In this document: positions 10,468-19,640 of the stretch, piece after piece
How positions within the stretch are numbered: the first letter of the stretch is position 1
Layout: the number at the start of each line of letters is the position of its first letter
Source of the DNA: Streptomyces chartreusis NRRL 3882
GTDB lineage: Bacteria > Actinomycetota > Actinomycetes > Streptomycetales > Streptomycetaceae
Length of the DNA: 64,000 nt
Direction: 5' to 3'
Assembly: GCF_900236475.1 (NCBI RefSeq)
Contig: NZ_LT963352.1
Location: forward strand, 7,055,001-7,119,000
Program-made: the position numbers and the translations under genes
The notes under the pieces: model-generated
Told to the model about the DNA's origin: nothing
What the model saw: the letters and a program-made list of their open reading frames with translations, nothing else
The model's database searches: none

Positions 10468-11283
10468 GTGGCAGGAGTCGCTCGCCGCCGTCTCGACGCG
10501 GAGCTGGTCCGCCGGAAGCTCGCGCGCTCGCGTGAGCATGCCGGCCAGCTGATCGCCGCCGGGCGGGTCTCCGTCGGCAAGACCGTCGCGACCAAACCCG
10601 CCACGCAGGTGGAGACCGCGGCCGCGATCGTCGTCGCGGCCGACGACAACGACCCCGACTACGTGTCGCGCGGCGGCCACAAGCTCGCCGGCGCGTTGGC
10701 GGCGTTCATGCCGCAGGGCCTGGTCGTCGATGGGCGCAGGGCGCTCGACGCCGGCGCGTCCACCGGCGGTTTCACCGATGTCCTGCTGCGGGCGGGCGCC
10801 GCCCATGTCGTCGCCGTGGACGTCGGATACGGACAACTCGCCTGGTCTCTTCAGAACGATGAACGCGTCACCGTCAAGGACCGTACGAACGTACGCGAAT
10901 TGACACTTGAAGAGATAGATGGGGAGCCTGTGGATCTTGTCGTGGGGGATCTGTCCTTCATCCCGCTCGGGCTGGTCCTGCCCGCCCTGGTGCGGTGCGT
11001 GAAGCCGGACGCGGACCTGGTGATGATGGTCAAGCCGCAGTTCGAGGTGGGGAAGGAGCGGCTGGGCAGCGGGGGAGTCGTGCGCAGCACCCAGCTGCGG
11101 GCCGAAGCGGTGGCGGGGGTGGCCCAGAAGGCCTGGGGACTGGGGCTCGGGGTGAAGGGCGTGACGGCCAGTCCGCTGCCCGGGCCTTCGGGGAATGTCG
11201 AATACTTTCTGTGGCTGCGGGCCGGGGCACCGGAACTGGACCCGGCCGATGTCGACCGTGCAGTGGCGGAGGGGCCGCGTTGA
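10468..11283 (+). CDS. tlyA: TlyA family rRNA (cytidine-2'-O)-methyltransferase
   Basis: 271 residues. An S4 RNA-binding domain at residues ~8-60 (RLDAELVRRKLARSREHAGQ) is followed by an FtsJ-like Rossmann methyltransferase domain with SAM motif DAGASTGGF (94-102) and the catalytic-type K-D-K residues (K72, D161 in GDLSF, K189 in MVKPQFE). Homologues methylate 16S and 23S rRNA on cytidine ribose and set capreomycin/viomycin sensitivity. GTG start at 10468; the stop overlaps the TTG start of NAD kinase. Confidence 0.93.
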   Translation: MAGVARRRLDAELVRRKLARSREHAGQLIAAGRVSVGKTVATKPATQVETAAAIVVAADDNDPDYVSRGGHKLAGALAAFMPQGLVVDGRRALDAGASTGGFTDVLLRAGAAHVVAVDVGYGQLAWSLQNDERVTVKDRTNVRELTLEEIDGEPVDLVVGDLSFIPLGLVLPALVRCVKPDADLVMMVKPQFEVGKERLGSGGVVRSTQLRAEAVAGVAQKAWGLGLGVKGVTASPLPGPSGNVEYFLWLRAGAPELDPADVDRAVAEGPR

Positions 11284-12185
11284 CCGAGAACCGAGCTCGT
11301 ACTGTTTTCCTGCTCGCCCACACCGGGCGGCCCGCCGCCGTGCGCAGTGCCGAGCTCGTGGTGAAGGGACTGCTGCGCTCCAGGCTGGGCGTGCGCGTCC
11401 TGGAGGCCGAGGCGCGTGACCTGCCGCTGCCGGACGAGGTGGAGCTGGTCAAGGAGGCCACTCCGCAGTGCCTCGACGGGTGTGAGCTGCTCATCGTGCT
11501 GGGCGGTGACGGCACGCTGCTGCGCGGTGCCGAGTTCGCCCGGGCGTCGGGCGTGCCGATGCTCGGCGTCAACCTCGGGCGGGTCGGGTTCCTCGCGGAG
11601 GCCGAGCGGGACGACCTCGACAAGGTCGTCGACCGGGTGGTGACCAAGGCGTACGAGGTCGAGGAGCGGATGACCGTCGACGTCGTGGTGCACCGCAACG
11701 GGGACATCGTGCACACGGACTGGGCGCTGAACGAGGCGGCCGTGCAGAAGGTGTCCGCCGAGCGGATGCTGGAGGTCGTCCTGGAGATCGACGGGCGGCC
11801 GGTGACGGGGTTCGGCTGTGACGGGATCGTGTGCGCCACGCCCACGGGGTCGACGGCGTACGCGTTCTCCGCGGGTGGGCCGGTGGTGTGGCCGGAGGTC
11901 GAGGCGTTGTTGATGGTGCCGATCAGCGCGCACGCGTTGTTCGCGAAGCCGTTGGTGACATCGCCGGATTCTGTGTTGGCTGTGGAGGTTCTGCCACACA
12001 TTCCGCCGGGGGTGCTGTGGTGTGACGGGCGGCGGACCGTGGAGTTGCCGCCCGGGGCGCGGGTGGAGGTGCGGCGGGGGGCTGTGCCGGTGCGGCTGGC
12101 CCGGCTGCATCATGCGTCGTTCACGGACCGGCTGGTGGCCAAGTTCGCGCTGCCCGTTTCCGGGTGGCGGGGGGCTCCTCACTAG
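11280..12185 (+). CDS. nadK: NAD kinase
   Basis: 301 residues, cytoplasmic; phosphorylates NAD to NADP. Diagnostic GGDGT at 75-79, the NE pair at 151-152 (ALNEAAVQK) and PTGSTAYAFSAGGP (188-201) are intact. The TTG at 11280 is the only start that fits: it overlaps the tlyA stop (TTGA) and has GGAGGGG 5 nt upstream; nearby GTGs are out of frame. The tlyA-nadK-recN order is conserved in actinobacteria. Confidence 0.94.
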   Translation: MTENRARTVFLLAHTGRPAAVRSAELVVKGLLRSRLGVRVLEAEARDLPLPDEVELVKEATPQCLDGCELLIVLGGDGTLLRGAEFARASGVPMLGVNLGRVGFLAEAERDDLDKVVDRVVTKAYEVEERMTVDVVVHRNGDIVHTDWALNEAAVQKVSAERMLEVVLEIDGRPVTGFGCDGIVCATPTGSTAYAFSAGGPVVWPEVEALLMVPISAHALFAKPLVTSPDSVLAVEVLPHIPPGVLWCDGRRTVELPPGARVEVRRGAVPVRLARLHHASFTDRLVAKFALPVSGWRGAPH

Positions 12186-12218
12186 CGGTTTGTGGGGGGT
12201 GGTTGCTCGTCGTCGGCG

Positions 12219-12275
12219 GGTGCGGGTTCGTTGTGGCTGGTAGCGCAGTTCCCCGCGCCCCTGAAAGAAGGGCGT
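12219..12275. repeat. Dispersed Streptomyces-type repeat (GCGCAGTTCCCCGCGCCCC family)
   Basis: The gap behind nadK contains GGGTGCGGGTTCGTTGTGGC followed by GCGCAGTTCCCCGCGCCCCTG and an A/G-rich end. From general knowledge this block recurs hundreds of times in Streptomyces intergenic DNA; that is recalled, not searched. The core GCGCAGTTCCC-GCGC also occurs in one-base-deleted form inside scpA near 30304. Function is unknown. Confidence 0.6.
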
Positions 12276-12298
12276 TGCCACTCTCGTGGGTGACAAGA

Positions 12299-12325
12299 CC
12301 GGGCCAGTCGCAATCCCTGGCCCGG
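12299..12325 (+). terminator. Hairpin in the nadK-recN gap
   Basis: Nine-bp inverted repeat CCGGGCCAG/CTGGCCCGG with a 9-nt loop, 14 nt before the recN start. There is no T-run. It may end tlyA-nadK transcripts or fold in the recN leader. Confidence 0.45.
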
Positions 12326-12338
12326 ACCTCGTAAGGTC

Positions 12339-14075
12339 GTGTCCGTGTTGGAGGAGATGCGGATACGGTCGCTCGGTGTGATCGACGACGCCGTTGTCGA
12401 GCTGTCGCCCGGGTTCACCGCGGTCACCGGTGAGACGGGTGCGGGCAAGACCATGGTGGTCACCAGCCTCGGGTTGCTGCTGGGCGGGCGCGCGGACCCG
12501 GCGCTCGTGCGGATCGGGGCCGGGAAGGCCGTGGTGGAGGGGCGGATCACCGTCCCGGACGACGCCACGGTCGCCGTACGTGCCGAGGAGGCCGGGGCCG
12601 AGCTCGACGACGGGGCTCTGCTGATCAGCCGTACCGTTTCCGCCGAGGGGCGCTCACGGGCGCACCTGGGCGGGCGCAGCGTGCCCGTCGGCGTGCTCGC
12701 CGAGCTAGCCGACGAGCTGGTGGCCGTGCACGGGCAGACCGACCAGCAGGGGCTGCTCAAGCTGTCCCGGCAGCGGCAGGCGCTCGACCGGTACGCGGGC
12801 GACGCGGTCGCCGTGCCGCTGGCCAAGTACGGCGAGGCGTACAAGCGGCTGCGGGCCGTCTCCGCCGAGCTCGACGAGATCACCACGCGCGCGCGTGAGC
12901 GGGCCCAGGAGGCCGACATGCTGCGCTACGGGCTCGACGAGATCGCCGCCGTGGAGCCCCGGGCCGGTGAGGACGTGGAGCTCGCCGAGGAGGCCGAGCG
13001 GCTCGGGCACGCCGAGGCCCTGGCGTCCGCCGCCGCGGTCGCGCACGCCGCGCTCGCGGGCAATCCGGAGGACCCGGAGGGCGTCGACGCCGGGACGCTC
13101 GTCGCGGGCGCGCAGCGGGCCCTGGACGCCGTACGGTCGCACGACCCGGCGCTGGCCGCGCTCGCCGACCGCATCGGGGAGATCGGGATCCTGCTGCGCG
13201 ACGCGGCCGGTGACCTGGCCGGGTACGCCGACGACCTGGACGCCGATCCGCTGCGGCTGGCGGCCGTCGAGGAGCGGCGGGCCGCCCTGACCGGGCTGAC
13301 GCGGAAGTACGGCGAGGACATCGCCGCCGTGCTGGCCTGGGCCGAGCGCAGTGCCGCCCGGCTGACCGAACTCGACGGCGACGACGAGCGGATCGGGGAA
13401 CTGACCGCCGAGCGGGACGCGCTGCGGGCCGAACTGGGCGGGCTGGCACAGGCGTTGACGGACGCGCGCACGGAGGCCGCCGAGCGGTTCGCCGCGGCCG
13501 TGACCGCCGAGCTGGCCTCGCTGGCCATGCCGCACGCGCGGGTGTCCTTCGACATCCGGCAGACCGAGGACCCGGAGGGCGTCGAGGTCGGCGGCCGTCC
13601 GGTCGCGTACGGGCCCGCGGGTGCCGACGAGGTCGAGCTGCTGCTCGCCCCGCACCCGGGCGCGCCGCCGCGGCCGATCGCCAAGGGGGCGTCCGGCGGT
13701 GAGCTGTCCCGTGTGATGCTGGCCGTGGAGGTCGTGTTCGCGGGGACGGATCCCGTGCCGACGTACCTCTTCGACGAGGTCGACGCCGGTGTCGGTGGCA
13801 AGGCGGCGGTCGAGATCGGCCGGCGGCTCGCGCGCCTGGCGAAGACCGCGCAGGTCGTGGTCGTGACCCATCTCCCACAGGTCGCCGCCTTCGCCGACCG
13901 GCAGTTGCTGGTCGAGAAGACGAACGACGGGTCGGTCACCCGTTCCGGTGTGAAGGTGCTGGAAGGGGAGGAGCGGGTCCGGGAGCTGTCCCGGATGCTC
14001 GCCGGCCAGGAGGACTCGGAGACGGCCCGGGCGCACGCGGAGGAGCTGCTGGCGACGGCCCGGGCGGATCTGTAG
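12339..14075 (+). CDS. recN: DNA repair protein RecN
   Basis: 578 residues, SMC-like ATPase of double-strand break repair. The N-terminal half-ATPase has Walker A GETGAGKT (31-38). A long Glu/Ala/Arg-rich coiled coil fills the middle. The C-terminal half has the signature GASGGELSRVMLA and Walker B FDEVDAGVGGKAA. GTG at 12339 is used; GTG 12345 and ATG 12357 are in-frame alternatives. No convincing LexA box is visible upstream, in contrast to dnaE2 later in the window. Confidence 0.94.
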   Translation: MSVLEEMRIRSLGVIDDAVVELSPGFTAVTGETGAGKTMVVTSLGLLLGGRADPALVRIGAGKAVVEGRITVPDDATVAVRAEEAGAELDDGALLISRTVSAEGRSRAHLGGRSVPVGVLAELADELVAVHGQTDQQGLLKLSRQRQALDRYAGDAVAVPLAKYGEAYKRLRAVSAELDEITTRARERAQEADMLRYGLDEIAAVEPRAGEDVELAEEAERLGHAEALASAAAVAHAALAGNPEDPEGVDAGTLVAGAQRALDAVRSHDPALAALADRIGEIGILLRDAAGDLAGYADDLDADPLRLAAVEERRAALTGLTRKYGEDIAAVLAWAERSAARLTELDGDDERIGELTAERDALRAELGGLAQALTDARTEAAERFAAAVTAELASLAMPHARVSFDIRQTEDPEGVEVGGRPVAYGPAGADEVELLLAPHPGAPPRPIAKGASGGELSRVMLAVEVVFAGTDPVPTYLFDEVDAGVGGKAAVEIGRRLARLAKTAQVVVVTHLPQVAAFADRQLLVEKTNDGSVTRSGVKVLEGEERVRELSRMLAGQEDSETARAHAEELLATARADL

Positions 14076-14286
14076 CGAAGACGCGGTCGTGTAGTTGACG
14101 GGAGACGTGCCGATCTTCACTCGTGTGGGTGACCCGGCCCGGCGCGTCTCCCCGCTGCCGCGCCCCGCTGTCGCGCCGCCGGGCTTCGGGCGTTCCCGGA
14201 ACTCGCATGTGTCCTGGCATCCTTGGCGGAGGACGCGTGGGAATCCTGCGCGGTGACCGCCCGACCCGAACCAGGAGCCCGGCCAC

Positions 14287-15432
14287 GTGACCCCCGTGAG
14301 CAGCCACTCACCGCATGGCCAGTCGCCGTTGCGCACCGTTCAGGTGCTGGGCGGAGGCAATGCGGCCAGCAGTGTGCATGTGCGCTCCCTGACTGCGGGG
14401 CTCGTCGCGCGGGGCGTGAAGGTCACGGTGTGCGCCCCCTATGAGGCGGAGCGCGCCTATGACTTCAGCGGTGTCGGGGCCGACCATGTGCATGTGCCGC
14501 GCAGCAGTGACCCGGTGTCGGTCGCGGCCCTGCGGGTGGCCTGTGCCGATGCCGATCTGGTGCACGCGCACGGGCTGCACGCCTCGTTCCGCACCGTGCT
14601 CGCTCTCAGCGGGCGGCGCGTGCGGACTCCGCTGGTCGTGACGTGGCACGACCGGGCGCACGCCGACGGGGCCCGCGCCCATCTGCTGCGGGTGCTGGAG
14701 CGGCGGGTCGTGAAGGCGGCCACCGTGGTGCTGGGGACGACCTCGGCCCTCGTGGACCGGGCGCGGCGGAGCGGCGCGCGGGACGCGCGGCTCGCGGCCG
14801 TCGCGCTGCCCGGCCCCCGCAGGTCCGTCGAGCCCGACGATCCCGACCGGCTGCGGCCCAAGGTGCGTGCCGAACTCGGCTCCATCGGACGGCCGTTGCT
14901 GATGGCCGTCGGCTCTCTGGAGCGGCACCGGGGGTACGACGTGCTGCTGGACGCCGCGCGCGCGTGGCGCCGGCTCGACCCCGTGCCCCTGGTCGTGATC
15001 GCGGGCGAGGGGCCGCTGCGCGGTGAACTCCAGGAGCGGATCGAGGACGAGGGGCTGCCCGTCCGGCTCATCGGGCGGCGCGACGACATCACCGACCTGC
15101 TCGCCGCCGCCGACCTCGCCCTGCTGCCGAGCCGGCGGGAGGAGGCGCGCTCCGTCCTCGCCCAGGAGGCCCTCCACACGCGTGTGCCGCTCGTCGCGAC
15201 CGACGTCGGCGGCATCCCGGAACTCGTCGGCGACGCGGCCGAACTCGTACCGTGCGGTGACGCGGAGGCGCTCGCCGGCACCGTCGTACGCCTGCTCGGC
15301 GACCCCGAGCGCCGGGAGCTGCTGAAGGCCAGGGGCGCCCGGCAGGCGGCGACCTGGCCGAGCGAGGACGAGACGGTCGCCCAAGTGCTCAGCGTGTACG
15401 ACGAGTTGACCCAGCCCCGGCCCCTCGCCTAG
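14287..15432 (+). CDS. GT4-family glycosyltransferase
   Basis: 381 residues, no signal peptide; GT-B fold. The N-terminal domain opens with a glycine-rich segment (VQVLGGGNAASSVHVRSL). The C-terminal domain has the GT4 nucleotide-sugar site: LLMAVGSLERHRGYDVLLDA, LIGRRDDITDLLAAADLALLPSRREEARSVLAQEAL (the EX7E-like region) and TDVGGIPELV. Donor and acceptor cannot be assigned. Start GTG 14287 has AGGAG 14-18 nt upstream. The stop TAG is the outer CTAG of the inverted-repeat element that follows. Confidence 0.87.
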   Translation: MTPVSSHSPHGQSPLRTVQVLGGGNAASSVHVRSLTAGLVARGVKVTVCAPYEAERAYDFSGVGADHVHVPRSSDPVSVAALRVACADADLVHAHGLHASFRTVLALSGRRVRTPLVVTWHDRAHADGARAHLLRVLERRVVKAATVVLGTTSALVDRARRSGARDARLAAVALPGPRRSVEPDDPDRLRPKVRAELGSIGRPLLMAVGSLERHRGYDVLLDAARAWRRLDPVPLVVIAGEGPLRGELQERIEDEGLPVRLIGRRDDITDLLAAADLALLPSRREEARSVLAQEALHTRVPLVATDVGGIPELVGDAAELVPCGDAEALAGTVVRLLGDPERRELLKARGARQAATWPSEDETVAQVLSVYDELTQPRPLA

Positions 15433-15520
15433 GGCCTGACGTTTGTATCAGACCCCGCTCACCGGCGCTGACGAGATGCCGCCGATTCCCTGCGACCTGA
15501 TCCAAACGACAGGCCCTAGG
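15428..15520. repeat. MITE-like 93-bp inverted-repeat element
   Basis: Two 23-nt arms (15428-15450, starting CCTAGGGCCTG; 15498-15520, ending CAGGCCCTAGG) are inverted repeats matching at 21 of 23 positions around a 47-nt centre. Both termini carry CTAG. The stop codons of both flanking convergent genes (TAG at 15430 and, on the minus strand, at 15518) lie in those termini. It could be a non-autonomous mobile element, a bidirectional terminator, or both. Confidence 0.65.
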
Positions 15521-17183
15521 GGCCGCCCTGGAGCGGACCCTGGGGAACGTGCCTGCGGGCCCGCAGCGCCAGGCTCAGGGCCAGTACCGTCTGCGGGTCG
15601 TCGAGGTCCGTGCCCAGCAACTCCCCGATGCGCGCCAGACGGTTGTAGAGCGTCTGCCGGTTGAGGTGGAGCTCCCGGGCCGTCTCCGCCTTGCGTCCCG
15701 CGTGGGCGAGGTAGGTCGACAGGGTGGGCAGCAGCGGCGGACGGGAGCGCCGGTCGTGTTCCAGGAGCGGGCCGAGGGCCCGGTCGACGAAGGCGGCCAG
15801 GTCCGGATGGTCGCGCAGCCGCCACAGCAGCAGATCGATGTCCAGGCGCCGGGCGTCGTACCAGGGCCGGTCCGGCAGGCCCTGGGCCGCCGTGGCCGTC
15901 TCGGCCGCGTGCCGCAGGCCCGACGCCGCGGCCGTCCAGCCTCCGGCCACCCCCACGACCACCACGGGCGGCTGCCCGCCAGGCCGCAGCATCCCGGCCC
16001 GGCCGACCCCGGCCCGCAGCGCCGCCGCGACCCGGTCCGCGACCGTCGCCCGCTCAGCCTCCGAGCGCAGCCCCAGCAGCACCAGCACCCGGCTCTCCAC
16101 CGGCCGCACCCCGAGCAGCACCGGCACGCCCACCGAGGCCAGTTCCTCGGACACCGCCCGGGCGAGCACGGCCCAGCCTCCCCCCGGCGACAGGGCGTCG
16201 CCGAGCCGCATGACGACCGGCAGCAGCGGGCCGTCGCCCGGCCGGAAGCCGAGGACGCGCGCCTGCGCCGGGGCGTCCTGAGCCGTGACCCGGCCCTCGG
16301 CGAGGTCCGTGAGGAAGTCGCCGCGCCCGCGCGCCGCCAGCTCCTCCTCCTGCCGTGCCTGCATCAGCACCACGGCCAGGATGCCCGCGGCCCGCTCGGC
16401 GGCCATCCGGTGCACCGGCGCCAGGGAAGCCCGTACGGGCAGCAGGACGAGCCGCGCGCGGACGCCCCCGCTGCCGGGCCCGCCGCCCGGCACGTCCACC
16501 AGGACCGAGCCCGCGAGCGGCGGCTCGTCCTTGTGCTGGCCGCGCAGCCCTTCCCACACCTGGAGCGGGTCCGCGCCCTCGGGACCGGCCCCCGCGGCGT
16601 ACAGCAACTGCCCGTCCGCCGTCTCCAGGAAGACGGGGTTGCCGCCGAAGTCGGCCAGGATGCCGAGGACCTGGGGCACCCCGCCGCCGCCCAGCAGGGC
16701 CTCCGTGCACCGCCGGTGCACCTCCTCCGCCCGCTGGAGCAGCGCGTAGTGGCCATTGACGATCTCGGTGTGGATCTCCTCCGTGACCGTGACGAACGGC
16801 ACCTCGCGGTGCAGCTGGACGAGCGGCAGCCCGGCCGAACGGGCCGTGTCGACGAGGGCGGCGGGCAGCCGTGTGAAGCGCGGGCCGAGCTCCACGACCA
16901 GGGCGGCGATGCCGCGCTCGGCCAGCGTGCGCACGAACGCCCGCTGTTCGGCCGGGCGGGCGCCGAGGCCGTAGCCCGTGGTCAGCAGCAGCTCGCCGCC
17001 CTTGAGCAGCGAAGCGATGTGCGGCACCTCACCGGCGTGCACCCAGCGCACGGTCCGCCCCAGCCGGTCGGCCCCCGCCAGCACCTCGGGCAGCCCACTG
17101 CGCAGCCCCGGCAGCTCCAGTGCCCGCTGCACCGTGATCCCGGCGCCCCGGGTGTCGAAGCCGCTGTCCGTCCCGCTGTCCAT
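15516..17183 (-). CDS. PucR family transcriptional regulator
   Basis: 555 residues. The N-terminal PucR domain (ALELPGLRSGLPEVLAGADRLG ... ASLLKGGELLLTTGYGLG, ~residues 15-140) is followed by a GGDEF-like/GAF-like middle and a C-terminal CdaR/PucR helix-turn-helix (TARELHLNRQTLYNRLARIG, near 510-530). Family members control purine, amino-acid or polyamine catabolism in response to a metabolite. ATG at 17183 (MDSGTDSG) is preferred over an upstream in-frame start. It diverges from the LLM oxidoreductase, a possible target. Confidence 0.9.
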   Translation of the reverse strand: MDSGTDSGFDTRGAGITVQRALELPGLRSGLPEVLAGADRLGRTVRWVHAGEVPHIASLLKGGELLLTTGYGLGARPAEQRAFVRTLAERGIAALVVELGPRFTRLPAALVDTARSAGLPLVQLHREVPFVTVTEEIHTEIVNGHYALLQRAEEVHRRCTEALLGGGGVPQVLGILADFGGNPVFLETADGQLLYAAGAGPEGADPLQVWEGLRGQHKDEPPLAGSVLVDVPGGGPGSGGVRARLVLLPVRASLAPVHRMAAERAAGILAVVLMQARQEEELAARGRGDFLTDLAEGRVTAQDAPAQARVLGFRPGDGPLLPVVMRLGDALSPGGGWAVLARAVSEELASVGVPVLLGVRPVESRVLVLLGLRSEAERATVADRVAAALRAGVGRAGMLRPGGQPPVVVVGVAGGWTAAASGLRHAAETATAAQGLPDRPWYDARRLDIDLLLWRLRDHPDLAAFVDRALGPLLEHDRRSRPPLLPTLSTYLAHAGRKAETARELHLNRQTLYNRLARIGELLGTDLDDPQTVLALSLALRARRHVPQGPLQGGP

Positions 17184-17309
17184 GAGCCGGACGCTACCCG
17201 TGCAGCTGCCTCCGGGACATCTGCGGAGGGGCACCGGGACGATCACCTTCCCGAGTCCGCGGCGGATCTCAACGGATTACGACGTGATCGACCGGGTACG
17301 GGCGCGGTC

Positions 17310-18266
17310 ATGGACATCAGTGTGGTCGCGGTGGGGCGTGAGGACGACAGCCCGGTCGAGGAGCCGTTGCGGGTGGCGGTGCTCGCCGACCGGCTCGGGT
17401 ACCGGGAGGTGTGGGCGGGCGAGGGACCGACGTGGGACTCGTTCGTCCTGGCGACGGCGATCGGCGCGGCCACCGAGCAGGCGACGCTGACGGCCGGCCC
17501 CGTCCCGGTGTCGGTGCGCGACCCGCTCACCATCGTGCGGGGCGCCGCGTCCACCGCGGCCGTCACCGGCCGGCCCGTCGGCGTGGCCCTGGGCACCTCC
17601 AGCAAGCGCGTCGTCGAGGGCGTGCACGGCCGGCCGCGGACCCGGCCCGCCGCCGCCCTCGCGGAGTCGGCGGCGGCCGTGCGCGCGCTGATGGACAGCC
17701 GGCCGGGCGAGCCGATCGTGCCCGGCAGCGGTTTCCCGCGCCGTCTCCCGCCGCCGGGAGGCATGGTCACCGTCGCGGCGTTCGGCGAACGCGCGGTCGC
17801 CGCGGCCGTCGAGCACGCCGACCGGATGCTGCTCGACATCGTCTCCCCCGAGCAGGTCCGCATGCTGCGGGCCCGGATGCTCGCCGCCGCCGAGCGGGCC
17901 GGGCGTACGCCGCCCCGGCTGGCCGCCTGGCTGCCCGCCGCCGTGGATCCGGAGCCCGAGACGCTCACCCAGGTCCTGCGCAGCGTCGTCGGCTATCTCA
18001 CCGTGCCGGGCTACAGCGACATGTTCGTCGAGGCGGGGTTCGCCGAGGTCGTCGAACTGGCCGCCAAGGGTGCCGACCCCGACACGCTGCTGCGGGCCCT
18101 GCCGCCCGAGGCCGCGGAGAGGGTCGCGCTGGTCGGCGATGTCGGTACCGTCCGCGCCCGCATCGACGCCTACGCCGAGGCCGGCCTCGACGAGATCGCC
18201 CTGGTCCCGGCCACGGCGGGCGACGTGGCGGGGGAGCGGACGCTCACGGCCCTCAGGCCGGCGTGA
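17310..18266 (+). CDS. LLM-class (luciferase-like) oxidoreductase
   Basis: 318 residues, TIM-barrel flavin- or F420-dependent oxidoreductase. Supporting blocks: ADRLGYREVWAGEGPTWDS, LTAGPVPVSVRDPLTIVRGA, ALGTSSKRVVEGVHGR and the C-terminal GTVRARIDAYAEAGLDEIAL. F420 versus FMN use cannot be decided by eye. ATG at 17310. It diverges from the PucR gene, and its last 14 bp overlap the convergent FAD-oxidase gene. Confidence 0.87.
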   Translation: MDISVVAVGREDDSPVEEPLRVAVLADRLGYREVWAGEGPTWDSFVLATAIGAATEQATLTAGPVPVSVRDPLTIVRGAASTAAVTGRPVGVALGTSSKRVVEGVHGRPRTRPAAALAESAAAVRALMDSRPGEPIVPGSGFPRRLPPPGGMVTVAAFGERAVAAAVEHADRMLLDIVSPEQVRMLRARMLAAAERAGRTPPRLAAWLPAAVDPEPETLTQVLRSVVGYLTVPGYSDMFVEAGFAEVVELAAKGADPDTLLRALPPEAAERVALVGDVGTVRARIDAYAEAGLDEIALVPATAGDVAGERTLTALRPA

Positions 18267-19635
18267 TGTTGTGGTTGAAGCGGAACACGTTGTCCGGGTC
18301 GTAACGCCGCTTCAGCTCCGCCAGCCGCCGGGTGTTCTCCGCGCCCAGTCCCGCGACCACCCGATCGGTGCCCTCGTCACCGATGAAGTTCAGGTAGACG
18401 GCACCGGTGCTCCACGGCCGCACGTCGGCGCGCACGTCCCGCACCCACCGCACGCACCGCTCGTCGTCCGCCGGGTCCTCCCAGATGCCGAAGGGATGCA
18501 CCGCCCAGGGCGCGTCCCGGTAGGGCACCGGATACTCGCCCGGGCCGTCGGCGATCGCCCCGCCCTGCGGGAACAGCACGTGCTGGGTGCCGGTGGGCAC
18601 CGGCATGGACGCGGCCCGGGCGCAGAAGACGTCCACGAAGTCGTCGGGCGCGCCCGTCAGGTACTCCGCCGACCAGTAGTTCCGCATGCCCGGCGGGTCG
18701 TCGATCATGCACTGGACGTCGGCGTACGGCATCGCGCCGACGATCTCGGCCTCGTGCGGCAGGGCCAGCAGGGGCTGGGCGACCTTGCGCATGTCGTCCT
18801 CGCCGCCGGCGTACGTCAGCAGCGTGCCGCACACGAGCGTGCCCACGAGGTGCTCGGGCACGAACTCCTCCGGCGGGCCGGTGAAATAGAGGGCGCCACC
18901 GCCCGCCTCGTCGGGCCCGTGCGCGATCACCTCGCGGTAGGTGCGCACCACGTCCGGGCCGTGTTCCGGCAGGTACAGCACCAGCGCGATGGAGAACTCG
19001 GGCAGTTCGTGCAGCCGCAGCGTCATCGCCGTGGCGACGCCGAAGTTACCGCCGCCGCCGTGCAGGGCCCAGAACAGGTCCGGGTTCTCGTCCGCGTCGG
19101 CGTGGACACGGGTGCCGTCGGCGGTGACGAGTTCGACTCCCAGCAGGTTGTCGACGGCGAGCCCGCACCAGCGGTCGAGCCAGCCGGTGCCGCCGCCCAG
19201 CACGAAGCCGCCGACGCCGGTGGTGGAGGCACGACCGCCGGTCGTCGCCAGTCCGTACGGCTGGGTGGCCCGGTCCAGGTGGCTCATCGTGGCCCCGCCG
19301 GCGACCCGGACCGCCTGGGCCGCCGGATCCACGGTCACCTCGTGCATCCGGCGCAGATCGACCACCACGCCGCCGTCGCTCACGGCCATGCCCGCCACGC
19401 TGTGGCCGCCGCCCCGGACCGCGACGGGCAGATCCAGCTCCCTGGCGAACCGCACGGCCCGCACGACGTCGTCCTCGTCGGCGCACTGCGCGAGCACGGC
19501 GGGCCGTCGGTCGATCATGGCGTTGAAGACGGCCCGGGCCTCGTCGTAGCCCGGGTCCTCCGGAGCGAACACGTCGCCGGTCAGATCCTCGCGCAGCGCG
19601 GTGAGGGCCGCGCCCGCCTTCGAGAGGGAAGCCAT
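18253..19635 (-). CDS. FAD-binding oxidoreductase with BBE domain
   Basis: 460 residues, p-cresol methylhydroxylase/vanillyl-alcohol-oxidase fold. The FAD domain contains PVAVRGGGHSVAG (70-82; His78 is the usual site of covalent 8-alpha-histidyl FAD) and VGGFVLGGGTGWLDR. The second attachment cysteine of bicovalent berberine-bridge enzymes is absent. The C-terminal BBE segment LKRRYDPDNVFRFNHNI is intact. No Tat signal, so probably cytoplasmic. ATG 19635 has GAAGGGGG upstream, but this SD lies in a hairpin (19641-19659). Substrate unknown. Confidence 0.88.
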   Translation of the reverse strand: MASLSKAGAALTALREDLTGDVFAPEDPGYDEARAVFNAMIDRRPAVLAQCADEDDVVRAVRFARELDLPVAVRGGGHSVAGMAVSDGGVVVDLRRMHEVTVDPAAQAVRVAGGATMSHLDRATQPYGLATTGGRASTTGVGGFVLGGGTGWLDRWCGLAVDNLLGVELVTADGTRVHADADENPDLFWALHGGGGNFGVATAMTLRLHELPEFSIALVLYLPEHGPDVVRTYREVIAHGPDEAGGGALYFTGPPEEFVPEHLVGTLVCGTLLTYAGGEDDMRKVAQPLLALPHEAEIVGAMPYADVQCMIDDPPGMRNYWSAEYLTGAPDDFVDVFCARAASMPVPTGTQHVLFPQGGAIADGPGEYPVPYRDAPWAVHPFGIWEDPADDERCVRWVRDVRADVRPWSTGAVYLNFIGDEGTDRVVAGLGAENTRRLAELKRRYDPDNVFRFNHNITPA

Positions 19636-19640
19636 GGCCG

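Noticed and set aside
12186..12338. SOS box upstream of recN
   Set aside because: No GAAC-N4-GTTC-like site could be found in the interval.
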